DNA of 64,000 nt. It comes from Photobacterium profundum SS9 (GTDB taxonomy: Bacteria; Pseudomonadota; Gammaproteobacteria; Enterobacterales; Vibrionaceae). The notes under the pieces were generated by a model. That model had not been told where the DNA came from, searched no databases, and saw only the letters and a list, made by a program, of their open reading frames with translations. This document shows positions 62,786 to 64,000 of this stretch, piece by piece (the stretch's first letter is position 1; every line of letters starts with the position of its first letter). Location of the stretch: the NCBI RefSeq assembly GCF_000196255.1, contig NC_006371.1, forward strand, positions 758,332-822,331. The letters are read 5' to 3'. The translations under genes and the position numbers were made by a program.

Positions 62786-64000
62786 CTAGCGACCATACGT
62801 TGATACAATGAATTGCTCGAACTCATTGCACATGTCGTTATCAGAATGAGCATTGTTGGCGAGTTTGTTGGTACCATCGATGATATTGATTGTGGCATTT
62901 AAAGACGCAATCTCAGCACGCGTTCTTGACTCAAGTGCTGATATTTTCTTCTGCTCTATTTCCCATGCTTGCGCAGATGATAAGTTACACTCATCAGCTA
63001 AGTATTTAGCGTTAAAGCCTTCGCCAGTCAAGTTGACGATGGTGCCGTTATGATTAACGCTGTTGCCGCCATTCCAGTAGTACTTCGCTAATAGCGGTCC
63101 AATCTCGGGGTTATCTGTTAAGTACCCAAGTTTCTCTGTTAGGTAGGCTCTTGTTTGATAGACAGCCATATGAGCCAGTAAGTAACCTTGGTAAGCACAT
63201 GAGGCTTCGTCTGATAAAAGGTGCGGAATGGCCATTAACGGGCGTGGGCTAGCATCTAGACCGAGAATTTTCTTTTCCATGTCTCTTGCTAGTTTCGTTA
63301 CCGTTTCAGCATTTAGCTCTTCATCACTGAGTTGGTATAATGCACGTTCAAAATAGGGAACAACCAAGATACTTCTTTCACCGTAAGCCATAAACGGTTG
63401 TTTGCTATCTATAATTGCTTTAATTACCTTATCGGGTACGGCATTTCCTTCTGCGTCTAACGCATATTGTTTTAACCAATCAGCATCGCCTAGCAAGCTG
63501 TCACAAAACATGGATTGTGTTTCAGCATAAGCCATAGAAGTAGGTGCAAACTCTTGGGCAAAACATGGCGCATTCATTTTTACATTCGAAAAATGCGCAG
63601 CGTGTCCGCCTTCGTGGAATAAGGTATTGATACCGTCGTAGCCGCTGCCTATTTGATCGGGTTTCGCATTACTGGTGAAGTTCACTTTTGCCGATACCCA
63701 ATTACCTTGGTCGTAGAACGAAGGTACAGGGCCATGGCAGAATCCGTTTTGATACTTACCTTTACGATCCAATAGATCGAGCGTTAATTCAGCGCCAGAG
63801 TAGTCAATGTTTAAACGCCCAAACGATTCAACCCAACGACGTAACGACTGAGAAAATGGAACGAATGGATCTAAGTCTCGCATAGCATCGCCCGAAAACG
63901 AGTATACGAAGTTATGACCTTGTACCGATTGCGGGCCAAGAGAGTCGATTAAGTTGTTTAAGCTATTTTGATGGCTGTCTTTTGTTCTTGCTTCGAAATC
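62786..64000 (-). CDS. M3-family metallopeptidase, partial (runs off the window)
   Basis: The C-terminal 404 residues are in the window; the frame is open to its edge without a stop, so the gene continues beyond 64000. The M3 zinc site HEGGHAAHF (Gly in place of the usual Phe in HEFGH) and the later MAYAETQSMFCDSLL (third ligand Glu) are seen. GSGYDGINTLFHEGG and GNSVNHNGTIVNLTGEG support a thimet-oligopeptidase-like protein of the M3 clan. An upstream ATG at 63883 is internal. Confidence 0.8.
   Translation of the reverse strand, partial: DFEARTKDSHQNSLNNLIDSLGPQSVQGHNFVYSFSGDAMRDLDPFVPFSQSLRRWVESFGRLNIDYSGAELTLDLLDRKGKYQNGFCHGPVPSFYDQGNWVSAKVNFTSNAKPDQIGSGYDGINTLFHEGGHAAHFSNVKMNAPCFAQEFAPTSMAYAETQSMFCDSLLGDADWLKQYALDAEGNAVPDKVIKAIIDSKQPFMAYGERSILVVPYFERALYQLSDEELNAETVTKLARDMEKKILGLDASPRPLMAIPHLLSDEASCAYQGYLLAHMAVYQTRAYLTEKLGYLTDNPEIGPLLAKYYWNGGNSVNHNGTIVNLTGEGFNAKYLADECNLSSAQAWEIEQKKISALESRTRAEIASLNATINIIDGTNKLANNAHSDNDMCNEFEQFIVSTYGR

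Overview
The window looks like a chromosomal segment of a marine gammaproteobacterium of the Vibrionaceae, most likely Photobacterium or a close relative. The grounds are a TonB2-type operon (DUF3450, TtpC, ExbB2, ExbD2, TonB2, TPR), a ToxR-like membrane-bound winged-helix regulator, small proteins of the DUF3389 and DUF3081 kind, and a moderately AT-rich base composition. The genus is inferred from gene content, not from a marker gene. No rRNA, CRISPR array, integrase gene or replication origin was seen.

Layout. 0.1-8.0 kb is ordinary chromosome: a YgjP-like metallopeptidase, a small membrane methyltransferase, gabD, mog, a SYLF-domain protein, an FAD oxidoreductase and an OmpA-family porin, littered with fragments of a dispersed inverted-terminus repeat. 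8.05-28.3 kb is a 20-kb segment bounded by two 55-bp direct repeats (53 of 55 identical, same orientation). It carries a nine-gene minus-strand respiratory operon around a divergent NapA-like molybdoenzyme, a divergently transcribed FNR-type-promoter gene for a periplasmic DUF255/thioredoxin protein fused to a DsbD_N-like domain, a chemoreceptor, a REC-TPR regulator and a pile of decayed insertion sequences (an IS6-family copy, an IS10-like copy nested in an IS4-family copy, an IS630 remnant, a heptamer tandem array). 28.3-29.3 kb holds a compact toxin-immunity pair (Tlde1-type L,D-transpeptidase-fold effector plus exported partner) framed by a 10-bp inverted repeat that looks like integron-cassette boundaries.

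29.4-47 kb is mixed chromosome: an M48 lipoprotein protease, a hotdog thioesterase, a choline/APH-type kinase, an inactivated-looking retropepsin-like lipoprotein, a cytochrome c' with a b561 cytochrome, a cis/trans fatty-acid isomerase gene destroyed by deletions and an IS66-family insertion, a ToxR-like regulator, a REC-GGDEF protein, YceH, a GIY-YIG protein, YaeQ, a 269-bp MITE-like element, a YdcF-family protein, and two glutathione transferases divergent from a TetR regulator. 47.1-51.5 kb is a TPP-riboswitch-headed thiamine salvage operon (thiD, thiZ, thiX, thiY, tenA in transcription order). 51.6-55.3 kb has a PhnA/YjdM protein, tRNA-Ser(TGA), a DUF3081 protein and an aromatic/aspartate aminotransferase whose terminator has been split by a full copy of the dispersed repeat. 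55.5-60.5 kb is the TonB2 energy-transduction operon with a candidate Fur box, followed by an OmpR-type two-component pair and a partial M3-family peptidase that runs out of the window.

How the parts fit. The central operon encodes a complete-looking electron path: a NapC-like membrane multihaem cytochrome and two NapH-like polyferredoxins as quinol-side modules, three NapG/F-like ferredoxins, a Tat-exported molybdoenzyme and a dihaem c-type cytochrome, but no NapB and no NapD. The electron acceptor cannot be read from sequence; nitrate is the conservative guess. The FNR-type site supports anaerobic use of the divergent gene.
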